From Salinimicrobium gaetbulicola (GTDB lineage: Bacteria > Bacteroidota > Bacteroidia > Flavobacteriales > Flavobacteriaceae), in assembly GCF_042676025.1 (NCBI RefSeq), contig NZ_JBHTJP010000035.1, positions 310,001-374,000 on the forward strand: 64,000 nt of DNA, given 5' to 3'. The notes beneath the pieces were generated by a model. It saw only the letters and a list, made by a program, of their open reading frames with translations, did no database searches and was not told the origin of the DNA. The first letter of the stretch is position 1. Each line of letters opens with the position of its first letter. Both the position numbers and the translations under genes were made by a program. Positions 16,814 through 26,105 of the stretch are shown piece after piece.

Positions 16814-19747
16814 ATGAAAAAACTTGTTTTCCTTTTTGTTTTAAGTGCCGGAATTGTCGGTAATCTTTACTCTCAAAGCAAAAATTCCAAACCCGAATTC
16901 CTAAAGCTCCGCAAAAGTGAGTGGGTAGATTCCGTGATGAAGACCTTAACGCCCGATGAGCGCATCGCCCAGTTGATCATGGTAGCGGCTTACTCCAACC
17001 GTGGGGAAGAACATAAACAGGAGATCCTGAAGTTGATCGAAGAACAAAAGATAGGCGGACTCATCTTTTTCCAGGGTGATCCTGCAAGTCAGGTGGAGTT
17101 GATGAATGAATACCAGGCTGCTTCGAAAGTGCCATTATTGGGAGCTATTGATGCGGAATGGGGATTGGGAATGCGTTTGGATAACACTATTAGCTATCCT
17201 TTTCAAATGACGCTGGGAGCAATTCAGGATGATGAATTGCTGTATAAGATGGGCGTTGAGGTCGCCAGACAGGTTAAAAGAACAGGGCTTCATATGAACT
17301 TTGCCCCGGTTGTCGATGTCAATAATAATCCGAATAACCCCGTTATCAACTACAGGTCGTTTGGAGAAGATAAATACAACGTAGCCGATAAGGCGATCGC
17401 TTACATGAAGGGAATGCAGGATCATAAGGTCCTAACAACTGCCAAACATTTTCCCGGACACGGAGATACAGACACCGATTCTCATTATGCGCTTCCGCAG
17501 ATCAACCATCCCAGAGCAAGACTCGATTCGCTGGAATTATATCCCTTCCGAAGAATTCTAAAAGCCGGAATTGGCGGAGTGATGGTAGCCCATCTGGATA
17601 TTCCCGCACTGGATTCCACCGGAGTGCCGTCCACACTTTCCAAGCCTATCATCACCGGGCTGCTTAAAGAAAAACTGGATTTTGAAGGTCTTATCGTGAC
17701 CGATGCCATGAACATGAAAGGCGTGACTGAAGGCAACCTTCCCGGAGTAGTTGATAAAGACGCGATCCTTGCCGGAAATGATCTGCTGGAATTCACCGAA
17801 GATGTTCCTAAGGCGATCGAGGAGATCAAAAAAGCTGTTGATGCCGGATTGATCTCTCAAAAAGAGATAGATCGCAGGGTGCGAAAGATCCTTGCCGTAA
17901 AGCAATGGGTAGGTTTGGACAAATACGGTCCCTTGTCTACAGATAATATTATTGAGGACCTGAACACTTCAAAGGCGCAGCTTCTTCACCGGTCTCTTAG
18001 CGAAGCTTCGTTGACGGTTTTGAAAAATGACAATAATATATTCCCTGTAAAAGGACTGGACACCTTAAAGGTCGCATCTGTTTCTCTTGGAGCCGAAACG
18101 ACTACCTCTTTCCAGAAAACCCTGGAATTGTATGCTGAAGTTTCCCATTTCGTAGTGCCGGTAGATGCCGATGAGAATGCTGTTTCTGAAGTAAAGGAAA
18201 AACTAAAAGATTTTGACCTGGTGATCGCGGGGATCCATGACCAAAGTAAATACCCGAGAAATACGCTGAAGCTTTCAGAACCTGCCCTGGAATTGATTTC
18301 AGATCTTTCAACCGGAAAGAACTCTGTATTTAGCTTTTTCAAGAATCCGTATGTGCTGAATAAGATAGACGGAATAGAAGATGCCGCCGGTTTGATCGTA
18401 GCCTATCAGGACAGTGAAATTTCCCAGGAAGTTGCTGCCCAACTCATTTTTGGAGGAATAGGCGCCAACGGAAAATTACCGGTAAGCGTAGGTGATAAAT
18501 TCAGTTCAGGTGACGGTCTCGTCGTAAAAGGAGGGATCAGGCTTGGTTATACTTTACCTGAAGCAGTTGGGATGGATTCTAATATCCTGAACACTCGGAT
18601 TGATTCCCTGATGCAACAGGCGATGGATGCCAAAGCCATTCCCGGAGGACAGGTACTTGTGGCTAAAGATCAAAAAGTGGTTTTTTACAAGGTCTTCGGA
18701 GAACATTCTTATTTCGATACTATTCGAGTAAAAAAAAATGACCTTTACGACCTGGCTTCGGTGACCAAGATCTCTGCTGCCATGCCGGCATTGATGAAAT
18801 TGTATGATGAGGATAAGTTTCATCTGGACGGAACCTTAGCCGATCATTTGCCCTCTTTTAAAAGGTCAAATAAGGCCGATATTCCCTTTACTGATATCTT
18901 GACCCACCAGGCGAGATTCCAGCCGTGGATCCCATTTTGGAAAGATATGCTCCGGAAGAACGGAAGCTATAAATGGTGGACCATCAAAAAAGACTCTTCG
19001 GCACGATACCCTATTAAGATCACAGATGAGATGTACCTGCACAGGAATTATCCGAAGAAAATCGTGAAGGCGATAAGGAAGTCCCCGCTTAGGGAGAAAA
19101 AGGAATATAAATATTCCGATTTTTTCTTCATTCTCGCGCCTAAGGTGGTTGAAAGCAGGACCGAAGAAGATTTTTCAGAATATCTTCAGAAGAACTTTTA
19201 CAAGTCCTTGGGAGCGACCAGTATCGGTTTTAATCCTGACTATCCGCAAAACAAGGTTGTACCTACAGAATATGATTTTTCATTCAGAAAAGAGCCTATC
19301 CATGGTACGGTTCACGATGAAGGGGCGATCATGCTGGGCGGAGTATCGGGTCATGCCGGACTTTTTGCCAATGCCAATGACCTGGCAAAGCTACTTCAAA
19401 TGTATCTGAATGAAGGGGAGTACGGAGGCAAGACCTATGTTGAAAAAGAAACTATCAGGGAATTCACAAAACGCTATTTTCCGGACTCAGATAATCACCG
19501 TGCCCTTGGCTTTGATAAACGCAGGCCTAACAGTAAGGGAATTGTGAACAATACCGCTAAAGATGCCACCGAAACCAGTTACGGGCATACCGGTTTTACA
19601 GGGATCATGGTTTGGATGGATCCCGAAGAAGACTTGTTGTATATCTTCCTTTCCAACAGGGTACATCCTACCCGCGACAATCACCGGTTATACGACCTGA
19701 ATACCCGAACCCAGATCCACCAGGTTTTGTATGAGGCAATAAAATAG
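16814..19747 (+). CDS. GH3 beta-N-acetylhexosaminidase (NagZ type) fused to serine hydrolase domain
   Basis: A 977-residue exported fusion. A signal peptide (to about residue 20) precedes a GH3 domain (about 35-370) with the NagZ dyad motif KHFPGHGDTDTDSH at 211-224, which separates N-acetylglucosaminidases from other GH3 enzymes. A GH3 C-terminal alpha/beta domain follows (about 395-575). Residues 590-977 are a beta-lactamase/penicillin-binding-type serine hydrolase with SxxK at S649-K652 and a YSDFFF stretch as the likely YxN-like motif. The pair could trim GlcNAc and act on murein peptides. Such fusions recur in Bacteroidetes; substrate is inferred. Confidence 0.9.
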   Translation: MKKLVFLFVLSAGIVGNLYSQSKNSKPEFLKLRKSEWVDSVMKTLTPDERIAQLIMVAAYSNRGEEHKQEILKLIEEQKIGGLIFFQGDPASQVELMNEYQAASKVPLLGAIDAEWGLGMRLDNTISYPFQMTLGAIQDDELLYKMGVEVARQVKRTGLHMNFAPVVDVNNNPNNPVINYRSFGEDKYNVADKAIAYMKGMQDHKVLTTAKHFPGHGDTDTDSHYALPQINHPRARLDSLELYPFRRILKAGIGGVMVAHLDIPALDSTGVPSTLSKPIITGLLKEKLDFEGLIVTDAMNMKGVTEGNLPGVVDKDAILAGNDLLEFTEDVPKAIEEIKKAVDAGLISQKEIDRRVRKILAVKQWVGLDKYGPLSTDNIIEDLNTSKAQLLHRSLSEASLTVLKNDNNIFPVKGLDTLKVASVSLGAETTTSFQKTLELYAEVSHFVVPVDADENAVSEVKEKLKDFDLVIAGIHDQSKYPRNTLKLSEPALELISDLSTGKNSVFSFFKNPYVLNKIDGIEDAAGLIVAYQDSEISQEVAAQLIFGGIGANGKLPVSVGDKFSSGDGLVVKGGIRLGYTLPEAVGMDSNILNTRIDSLMQQAMDAKAIPGGQVLVAKDQKVVFYKVFGEHSYFDTIRVKKNDLYDLASVTKISAAMPALMKLYDEDKFHLDGTLADHLPSFKRSNKADIPFTDILTHQARFQPWIPFWKDMLRKNGSYKWWTIKKDSSARYPIKITDEMYLHRNYPKKIVKAIRKSPLREKKEYKYSDFFFILAPKVVESRTEEDFSEYLQKNFYKSLGATSIGFNPDYPQNKVVPTEYDFSFRKEPIHGTVHDEGAIMLGGVSGHAGLFANANDLAKLLQMYLNEGEYGGKTYVEKETIREFTKRYFPDSDNHRALGFDKRRPNSKGIVNNTAKDATETSYGHTGFTGIMVWMDPEEDLLYIFLSNRVHPTRDNHRLYDLNTRTQIHQVLYEAIK

Positions 19748-19787
19748 GCCCGGAAGCGCTTTACATAATTAAACTTCTTACGAAAAC

Positions 19788-19824
19788 AACTTCCCTTCAG
19801 ATTTGTTCTGAAGGGAGTTTTTTG
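19788..19824 (+). terminator. Rho-independent terminator of nagX-GH3 genes
   Basis: AACTTCCCTTCAG pairs with CTGAAGGGAGTT around a 7-base loop and is followed by T6. Confidence 0.92.
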
Positions 19825-19899
19825 TTTAAATGTATTAGCAGAAGTACTATATTTGTTTGATTTTGCTATTATTTTAGCAGTTTAACCAACCAAATCTTC

Positions 19900-22332
19900 A
19901 TGATAAATAAGTATTGCCTCCCAATTTTTTCCCTACTTGTATTATGTTCCTCTTTAAGTTTCGCCCAGCATTCCCTGCAAGGAAAAGTGCTCGACGAAGC
20001 CAATAACCCGGTTGCCTTCGCTAACGTGATCCTTTTGAATGCAAAAGATTCCGTCACCGTTTACAAAGGCGCCGTTACCCGGGAAACCGGAGATTTCAGT
20101 TTTGAGGAAGTCGAAAACGATCAGTATTTGCTTAGGGTAAGTTTTGTAGGCTTTGAAGACCTTTTAACACGAGTTGAAGTAGCTAAAAGCAAGGATCTCG
20201 GTACGCTCTTATTAAAAGAAAGTGTTTCAGATCTTGGTGAGGTATCAGTGATCGGTAAAAAACCGGTGATCACCAGAAGTATCGACAGGCTCACCTTTGA
20301 AGTGGAAAATTCCACGCTTTCAACAGGAAACACCTATGAACTTCTAAAAAGAACTCCCGGAGTGATCGTTTCCCAGGGTCAGCTTTTGGTTAAGAACAGG
20401 CCGGCCACGGTATATATCAATGACCGGAAGGTTTATTTAAGCGCCCAGGAACTACAGCAACTGCTGGAAGGCTTTTCCGCCGGAAATGTGAAATCTGTTG
20501 AAGTGATCACCAATCCGCCGGCAAAGTATGATGCCGAAGGCGGGGCGATCCTGAACATTAAGACCAGCAAGAATATTTCCATAGGCTATAAAGGCAGTCT
20601 GAACGCCAATACCACTATTGCGGAAGTTCCAAAATATGGAGTAGGGACCAGTCATTACTATAAAAATGACTTTTTGAATCTCTTCACCAACTACAATTAT
20701 AATTACAGGAATGCCTATAAAGAAGATGAAGGCCACATCGTTTTTTACGATCCATCTGGAGCTGTAGATTCGAAGTGGGAAGAAGACTTTTTTCGTGATT
20801 CCAGGAATTCCTCAAACAGCTTAAATGCCATTCTGGATTTCAATTTAGCTGAAAACAGCAGCCTAAACCTGAGTGCCAACCTTCAGTTTGATCCTGCAAG
20901 TATCACAGATATAAACGGAAGAACGGAGATCTTTGGAGCCCAGGGCCAGCTTGATTCGCTTTACACTACCAATGCGCGTCGCGATGGTGACCAGGAAAAC
21001 CTGCTTTTGAGCGCGGCGTACAATACGGATATTGGCGAGAAAGGTGCGAGCTTATCGGCGGTGGCGAATTATATCAATTATGATGACAACCAGGCACAGA
21101 ACCTGGAGACCCGGTATTTTTCAGATTCGGGAAATCTGCTGAACGCTAATATTTTTTCAACCCTGGCCGGTCAAAAAAGCAATATTTACACCGGAAAAGT
21201 AGACGTTTCGGCCCCTCTTGGAACCGTTAGCCTTGAAACCGGACTAAAATATACTGGAGTGAAATCTGAAAGCGGACTGGATTATTTTGACCTCGAAAAC
21301 GGCTCCCAGTTCGTAAGCGAGTTGTCGGATACCTTTGACTATGATGAAAATATTTATGCGGTCTACCTGAGTGCTTCCAAGGAATGGGAAAAATGGTCGG
21401 TAAAAGGTGGTCTTAGAGGTGAGATGACCGATATTGAAGGAAGGTCAGGTTCGGCTGGACTGGTCAACGACCAGGATTATTTTGAGCTGTTCCCTACTTT
21501 TTACCTTATGTACACCAAGAATGAAAATAACAGTTTCGGCCTTGATTACAGCCGCAGGATCACACGTCCAAGGTTCCAGAGTCTGAATCCTTACCGCACT
21601 TATATCAACGAGAACAATGTGAAGTTGGGGAACCCGAATCTGCGTCCGGGTATTTCCAATAAGATCAACTTCAACTATACTTATAAGAATAAGCTTTCCT
21701 TTGACCTGTACTGGGACCGTGGCGAGAATGCCACAGCGGTATTGCCTTTTCAGGATAATGAAGAGCGCGTGTTGAGGTCTGTGAACACCAACCTTAATTA
21801 CGAGCAGCAGTACAGCCTAGATGTAAGCTTCTACGATTATGTGAAGAACTGGTGGTACCTGTATGTGTATTCCTCGTTCTTCTACATGGAAAATGAATTT
21901 GTAGCCGTGGAAAGCGGAAATGAGATCGTACAAAATGACGTTTTCAGCACCTATATCATGGCTCAGAACTTTTTCACCCTTTCCAAGGATGGAACTTTTT
22001 CGGGAGAATTGATCGCCTCATACCTGCCCGCATATATCGCCGGGTCGTATGATTTTGACGAGCCACAGTACGGACTTTCCTTCGGGTTGAGAAAGACCTT
22101 TTTCGATTCCCGTTTGACGACCACCCTGAATGTAGATGATGTGTTCGATACACAGAACATCCCGGTGTCTTCGCGTTACCTGAACCAGAACAACGGATTT
22201 TACGCCCAGCCTGAATCCAGAATGCTGCGTGTTGGCGTCATCTATAAATTCGGAAATTTCAAGCTGCGTGATAACAAGCGGACTATTGATGCTGACGAAA
22301 GCGAACGCCTGAAGGAGAAATCTGCTCTGTAA
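19900..22332 (+). CDS. TonB-dependent receptor-like outer membrane beta-barrel protein
   Basis: An 810-residue outer membrane protein. It has a signal peptide (about 1-22, LSFAQ), a carboxypeptidase-regulatory-like domain (about 25-100; LQGKVLDEANNPVAFANV), a plug-like domain (about 115-225; ELLKRTPGVIVSQGQ, YDAEGGAILNIKT) and a barrel of the outer-membrane-beta-barrel family (PF14905 type) with the motif LDYSRRITRPRFQSLNPY at about 545. It lacks a SusD partner, so it is not a SusC. It is bordered by its own terminator upstream and a dusB promoter downstream and so is likely a single transcript. Ligand unknown. Confidence 0.85.
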   Translation: MINKYCLPIFSLLVLCSSLSFAQHSLQGKVLDEANNPVAFANVILLNAKDSVTVYKGAVTRETGDFSFEEVENDQYLLRVSFVGFEDLLTRVEVAKSKDLGTLLLKESVSDLGEVSVIGKKPVITRSIDRLTFEVENSTLSTGNTYELLKRTPGVIVSQGQLLVKNRPATVYINDRKVYLSAQELQQLLEGFSAGNVKSVEVITNPPAKYDAEGGAILNIKTSKNISIGYKGSLNANTTIAEVPKYGVGTSHYYKNDFLNLFTNYNYNYRNAYKEDEGHIVFYDPSGAVDSKWEEDFFRDSRNSSNSLNAILDFNLAENSSLNLSANLQFDPASITDINGRTEIFGAQGQLDSLYTTNARRDGDQENLLLSAAYNTDIGEKGASLSAVANYINYDDNQAQNLETRYFSDSGNLLNANIFSTLAGQKSNIYTGKVDVSAPLGTVSLETGLKYTGVKSESGLDYFDLENGSQFVSELSDTFDYDENIYAVYLSASKEWEKWSVKGGLRGEMTDIEGRSGSAGLVNDQDYFELFPTFYLMYTKNENNSFGLDYSRRITRPRFQSLNPYRTYINENNVKLGNPNLRPGISNKINFNYTYKNKLSFDLYWDRGENATAVLPFQDNEERVLRSVNTNLNYEQQYSLDVSFYDYVKNWWYLYVYSSFFYMENEFVAVESGNEIVQNDVFSTYIMAQNFFTLSKDGTFSGELIASYLPAYIAGSYDFDEPQYGLSFGLRKTFFDSRLTTTLNVDDVFDTQNIPVSSRYLNQNNGFYAQPESRMLRVGVIYKFGNFKLRDNKRTIDADESERLKEKSAL

Positions 22333-22399
22333 CCTAAAGGTTTAAGGAACAGTAGGTTTGCTTTTTAGTTGAATGCGGAATCTCAAAAATCTACCTGTC

Positions 22400-22428
22400 T
22401 TGTAAATCATTAAAATTTGCTATTTTTG
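22400..22428 (+). promoter_or_regulatory. Bacteroidetes-type promoter of dusB
   Basis: TTG at 22400-22402, 18 bases, then TATTTTTG (TAnnTTTG consensus) at 22421-22428. The start codon follows 20 bases later, so the leader is very short. Confidence 0.7.
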
Positions 22429-22448
22429 CAGCCTGAAAAACAGATGAT

Positions 22449-23441
22449 TTGGCAAAAATAGGAAACATAGATGTAGGAGAATTTCCGTTGTTGTTAGCAC
22501 CAATGGAAGATGTGAGCGATCCGCCATTTCGCGCCCTGTGCAAAGAGCAGGGGGCCGATGTTGTTTATACGGAATTCATTTCCTCAGAAGGACTTATTCG
22601 CGACGCTGCGAAAAGCGTCATGAAGCTCGATATTTACGAAAAGGAACGTCCTGTGGGCATTCAGATCTTCGGGGCCAACCTGGAATCCATGCTGCAGTCC
22701 GTTGAGATCGTTGAGAAATCCAACCCAGATATCATTGACATCAACTTTGGGTGTCCCGTGAAAAAGGTGGTTTCCAAAGGTGCCGGTGCCGGTATCCTGA
22801 AGGATATTCCGTTGATGGTTTCTTTAACCGAAGCCATGGTAAAGCACACCAACCTTCCGGTAACGGTAAAGACACGGTTGGGATGGGATACAGATTCCAT
22901 CAAGATCGTTGAGGTTGCCGAAAGACTTCAGGATGTGGGAGCAGCCGCTATTTCCATTCACGGTCGAACCCGCGTACAGATGTATAAAGGGGAAGCTAAC
23001 TGGGCTCCGATTTCCGAAGTAAAGAACAACCCGCGTATGCATATTCCTGTTTTTGGGAACGGAGACGTTGATACACCTGAAAAGGCGATGGAAATGCGTG
23101 ATAAGTTCGGACTCGACGGCGCGATGATAGGTCGTGCTTCTATCGGTTATCCGTGGTTCTTCCGCGAGGTAAAGCATTATTTCAAAACCGGTGAGCATCT
23201 TGATCCGCCAACCATGGAAGAACGCTTAGACGCCGCCAGAAGGCATTTGCAAATGGCAATTGACTGGAAAGGGGAGAAGCTGGGTGTTTTTGAGACCCGA
23301 AGACATTACACGAATTACTTTAAGGGAATTCCGCACTTCAAGGAATACCGCCAGAAAATGGTGACCAGTGATGACGCTGCCGATGTTTTCGCGGCCTTTG
23401 ATGAGGTGGAAAAAGAATTTGCGGGTTACCAGTTCGTTTAA
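22449..23441 (+). CDS. dusB: tRNA-dihydrouridine synthase
   Basis: A 330-residue FMN enzyme that reduces uridine in the tRNA D-loop. Visible family features are LLAPMEDVSDPPFRALC (about 15), DINFGCPVKKVVSKGAGAG with the catalytic Cys (near 98), TVKTRLGWD and ISIHGRTRVQMYKG, and the FMN phosphate site GNGDV plus DGAMIGRASIG. The start is TTG: the only nearby ATG (22444) is out of frame and hits a stop after five codons. A consensus promoter stands just upstream. Confidence 0.95.
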   Translation: MAKIGNIDVGEFPLLLAPMEDVSDPPFRALCKEQGADVVYTEFISSEGLIRDAAKSVMKLDIYEKERPVGIQIFGANLESMLQSVEIVEKSNPDIIDINFGCPVKKVVSKGAGAGILKDIPLMVSLTEAMVKHTNLPVTVKTRLGWDTDSIKIVEVAERLQDVGAAAISIHGRTRVQMYKGEANWAPISEVKNNPRMHIPVFGNGDVDTPEKAMEMRDKFGLDGAMIGRASIGYPWFFREVKHYFKTGEHLDPPTMEERLDAARRHLQMAIDWKGEKLGVFETRRHYTNYFKGIPHFKEYRQKMVTSDDAADVFAAFDEVEKEFAGYQFV

Positions 23442-23529
23442 ATAGGTCCCAAATTACGAGCACCAAATTCCAATTTTTCACCCTTTGAAGTTTTAGCTGA
23501 GAGGGTTAATTTTCAGTAGAATTTAAGTT

Positions 23530-23579
23530 AGGTTTTTCCGTTTTACCCCTTCCCTAAAGGGAGCCGGAAAAACCTTTTA
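23530..23579 (+). terminator. Terminator-like hairpin after dusB
   Basis: AGGTTTTTCCG (23530-23540) pairs perfectly with CGGAAAAACCT (23565-23575) and encloses a second hairpin CCCTT/AAGGG, followed by a short T run. It lies about 90 bases after dusB. The remainder of 23442-23721 has no gene. Confidence 0.65.
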
Positions 23580-23698
23580 TTAAAAAGATTTTCTGGGCGT
23601 TGTAGTGGCCTTCGTGTAAACTTTGCATGTTTTGCGAGAAAAGAGGAAAGTTAATTTTGGATTATGGAATAGAGCAAAGTTTGCATAATTCTTCTCCC

Positions 23699-23726
23699 GT
23701 CTATAGACTACCGACTATCGACTAAT
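23699..23726. repeat. Heptanucleotide tandem repeat at permease 3' end
   Basis: Four 7-base units in register: GTCTATA, GACTACC, GACTATC, GACTAAT. The last unit overlaps the stop codon of the minus-strand permease. Compare the other heptamer array at 25415-25449. Confidence 0.7.
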
Positions 23727-24921
23727 TAGCAAGAGCTCGTTTACTTCGGCTGGCTGCGATGTATGACGCGATCATTCCCAATGCTCCAATAGTAACCAGA
23801 ACAATAAGGATATTTTCCAGCGTAATGGCTACGGGATATGGCAGGCTGGGTGTGATCATTACCAGGTTGAACTTCAGCTGAAGTAATACAACGACCACCG
23901 AAACTCCTAAACCTAAAGCTCCTCCCAGCAGGGTCATAAACACGCCCTGGGCGAAAAAGATATTTTTGATCTGGTTTGGAGTGGCTCCCAGGCTGTGCAG
24001 GGTCTTGATATTTTCCCTTTTGTCAAGTATCACCATGATGATGGAGCCTACCACGTTGAAAAGGGCGATGATCAATACCAGCGTAAAAATAAGGTACACG
24101 GCAAGGTTCTCGGTATTCAGCATTTTGTAAAGGGCGTCATTCAGCTGGGCGCGGTTCTTTATTTGTACCGGCTCGTCCATGATGTTTCTCACCTGTTCCT
24201 GAATGGTTTCCACATCAGCTTCCGGAGAAATCTTTAATTCCAGCGCGCTGATCTCGTTCGGTTTCAGGCTAAGCAGGTCACGGGCATAAGAAATGGAAGA
24301 GAATACGTATTTATCGTCCAGTTCTTCGTTGACACTGTAAATTCCGCTGGCGATGGCTGTTTGCGCGTTGAAAGCGTTCGTAGGATCTGTGATCTGTCCG
24401 GTTCCGGGGCGTGGCACAAGGATCTCCAAAAGTCCCGAATAATCGAAAAGGCCCATCGAAAGTTCACGGGAAATATTATTACCTATCACCACCTGTGCTT
24501 CAGACGGCGCGAACCAGGTACCGATCACTATAGCGCTGTCCAGCTGGTTCACCCGCAGGTAATTTTCGTCTACCCCTTTAATGAAAGCCGTTTTGTTCTT
24601 CCCTCTAAAATCAAGGAAGACGCGTTCTTCAATGACTTCGGAAAAGATCTCGATGCCATCAACTTTTAGTAATTGTTGTTTTTCTTCCGGAGAGAACACA
24701 AAGGTCTTTCCCGTTTCCGGAAGCACCTTCAGGTCGGGATCAGTTTGATTGGAAAAGGATAAACTGAAATCCTTGAGTCCGGTAAAGCCCGAAAGTACGA
24801 TGAATAGGGAAAATGCCCCCGCGAAAACCCCAATAGCCGCGATGATCGTGATGATGTTGATGGCATTGTTACTGCTTTTGGAAAACAAGTAACGCCGGGC
24901 TATGTAAAAGGGGAAATTCAA
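23722..24921 (-). CDS. ABC transporter permease of FtsX/LolC-LolE type
   Basis: A 399-residue inner membrane protein with the MacB/FtsX layout: helix 1 (about 20-45), a large periplasmic domain (about 50-265), then three C-terminal helices (about 270-395). The N-terminal IARRYLFSKSSNNAINIITIIAAIGVF-like region and the SLGATPNQIKNIFFAQG motif match LolC/LolE lipoprotein-release permeases. It begins 3 bases after the rbfA stop, so the two are co-transcribed. No ATPase gene is adjacent; it presumably pairs with a LolD-like ATPase encoded elsewhere. Confidence 0.88.
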   Translation of the reverse strand: MNFPFYIARRYLFSKSSNNAINIITIIAAIGVFAGAFSLFIVLSGFTGLKDFSLSFSNQTDPDLKVLPETGKTFVFSPEEKQQLLKVDGIEIFSEVIEERVFLDFRGKNKTAFIKGVDENYLRVNQLDSAIVIGTWFAPSEAQVVIGNNISRELSMGLFDYSGLLEILVPRPGTGQITDPTNAFNAQTAIASGIYSVNEELDDKYVFSSISYARDLLSLKPNEISALELKISPEADVETIQEQVRNIMDEPVQIKNRAQLNDALYKMLNTENLAVYLIFTLVLIIALFNVVGSIIMVILDKRENIKTLHSLGATPNQIKNIFFAQGVFMTLLGGALGLGVSVVVVLLQLKFNLVMITPSLPYPVAITLENILIVLVTIGALGMIASYIAASRSKRALAN

Positions 24922-24924
24922 AGA

Positions 24925-25320
24925 TTATGATTTTTTCCTTTTTGAAAGCAGGTCTGGCTGCTCAATAGGATTTTCCTCACCTTTCAGTGACTTGTCGATA
25001 TTCTCAATATAATCAAGCGAGTCATCAATGAAGAATTCCAGGTTAGGCATTCTGCGCAACTGGTTTTTGGTGCGCTGGGCCAGCTGGTGCTTGATCTGTG
25101 GTTTGAGCACATTCAATTCCTCCAGCAGTTCTTTCGCGGTCTTCGCCGGAAAGATGCTCAGGTAAGCTTTTGCCTGTGAAAGATCTGTGGTCACCTTCAC
25201 TTTAGAAACAGAGACCAATATTCCCGTCTTTCCTGCATCCCTCAAGTGAGCCTGAAGGATATCTGCAAGATCCTCCTGTAGCACTCCGCCAATTTTTTTC
25301 TGTCTGTTTGTTTCTTCCAT
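24925..25320 (-). CDS. rbfA: Ribosome-binding factor A
   Basis: A 131-residue KH-like protein needed for late 30S maturation. Recognisable parts are the N-terminal RQKKIGGVLQEDLADIL, the central VSKVKVTTDLSQAKAYLSIFP and the RRMPNLEFFIDDSLDYIENID region near the C terminus. Length matches the family. The order rbfA then LolE-type permease is common in flavobacteria. Confidence 0.93.
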   Translation of the reverse strand: MEETNRQKKIGGVLQEDLADILQAHLRDAGKTGILVSVSKVKVTTDLSQAKAYLSIFPAKTAKELLEELNVLKPQIKHQLAQRTKNQLRRMPNLEFFIDDSLDYIENIDKSLKGEENPIEQPDLLSKRKKS

Positions 25321-25414
25321 AACGCAAAAATAACATTTTTAAAGTTGATTATTATTAAATTCGTCTAAGGATAGCTTTTAACCATTTGCTGTTGGCTATG
25401 GATCGAATCTGCCA

Positions 25415-25449
25415 ACAACCGATAACAGAGAACTGAAAACCGAAAACCG
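25415..25449. repeat. Heptanucleotide tandem repeat immediately before mce
   Basis: Five 7-base units in register: ACAACCG, ATAACAG, AGAACTG, AAAACCG, AAAACCG. It ends two bases before the mce ATG, in the place where a ribosome binding site would be, so it lies in the mRNA leader. Confidence 0.75.
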
Positions 25450-25451
25450 AG

Positions 25452-25898
25452 ATGAACAAGATAGAACACATAGGCATTGCCGTAAAAGACCTGGAAGCAG
25501 CCGGAAAGACCTATGAAACTTTGCTGAACACCGAATGTTATAAGACCGAAAAAGTGGAGAGCGAAGGCGTGGAGACCGCTTTTTACCAGGTTGGGGAAAG
25601 CAAGATCGAACTGCTGGGCGCTACCCGTGATGACAGCCCGATCGCCAAATTCTTAGAGAAGAAAGGGGAGGGCATTCACCATATCGCTTTTGGGGTGGAA
25701 GATATCAAGGCAGAAATGAAGCGCCTGAAAGCTGAAGGTTATGTGCTTCTGAATGAGAAGCCTAAAAAGGGAGCCGACAATAAGCTGGTAGCCTTTTTAC
25801 ACCCGAAATCTTCCAACGGCGTCCTGGTTGAATTATGCCAGGAAATAAAGGAGGAACCCGATACCTTGCCGGAAGGAGATGCGGTTTGGGATTCATAA
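25452..25898 (+). CDS. mce: Methylmalonyl-CoA epimerase
   Basis: A 148-residue VOC-fold enzyme that interconverts (R)- and (S)-methylmalonyl-CoA, linking propionyl-CoA metabolism to succinyl-CoA. Metal-binding positions are visible in IEHIGIAVKDLEAA (His 6), GIHHIAFGVEDI (middle His) and GVLVELCQE (Glu). The length fits the family. The start is fixed by the conserved MNKIEHIGIAV beginning. The gene is directly preceded by a heptamer repeat. Confidence 0.93.
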   Translation: MNKIEHIGIAVKDLEAAGKTYETLLNTECYKTEKVESEGVETAFYQVGESKIELLGATRDDSPIAKFLEKKGEGIHHIAFGVEDIKAEMKRLKAEGYVLLNEKPKKGADNKLVAFLHPKSSNGVLVELCQEIKEEPDTLPEGDAVWDS

Positions 25899-26031
25899 AA
25901 GATCGGCTTTAAAAATATTTTTAAAAACCTTGTGAGGTAAACGGCAAATCTCTAAATTTGCGGGCTCTCAAGTATGATTGAGACTGGTATTATAGCATTC
26001 CCGATGCTTTGGGAAGTTAGAAACACCAAGC

Positions 26032-26105
26032 GGTCCTATAGCTCAGTTGGTTAGAGCACCTGACTCATAATCAGGTGGTCCCTGGTTCGAGCCCAGGTGG
26101 GACCA
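26032..26105 (+). tRNA. tRNA with CAT anticodon, probably tRNA-Ile2 (lysidine type)
   Basis: A complete cloverleaf: acceptor GGTCCTA/TGGGACC, D arm GCTC/GAGC, anticodon arm CCTGA-CTCATAA-TCAGG, T arm CCTGG-TTCGAGC-CCAGG, discriminator A; CCA is not encoded. The anticodon CAT could mean Met or, after lysidine modification, Ile (AUA). C4-G69 and C5-G68 in the acceptor stem are the pairs that TilS recognises in E. coli tRNA-Ile2, which favours Ile2; some annotations would call it Met. It is not the initiator, because the first pair G1-C72 is intact. Confidence 0.92.

Noticed and set aside
19900..22332. Second SusC of a SusCD pair
   Set aside because: No SusD follows, and length and barrel type fit the other beta-barrel family.
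25415..25449. CRISPR array
   Set aside because: The repeats are 7-base units without spacers.
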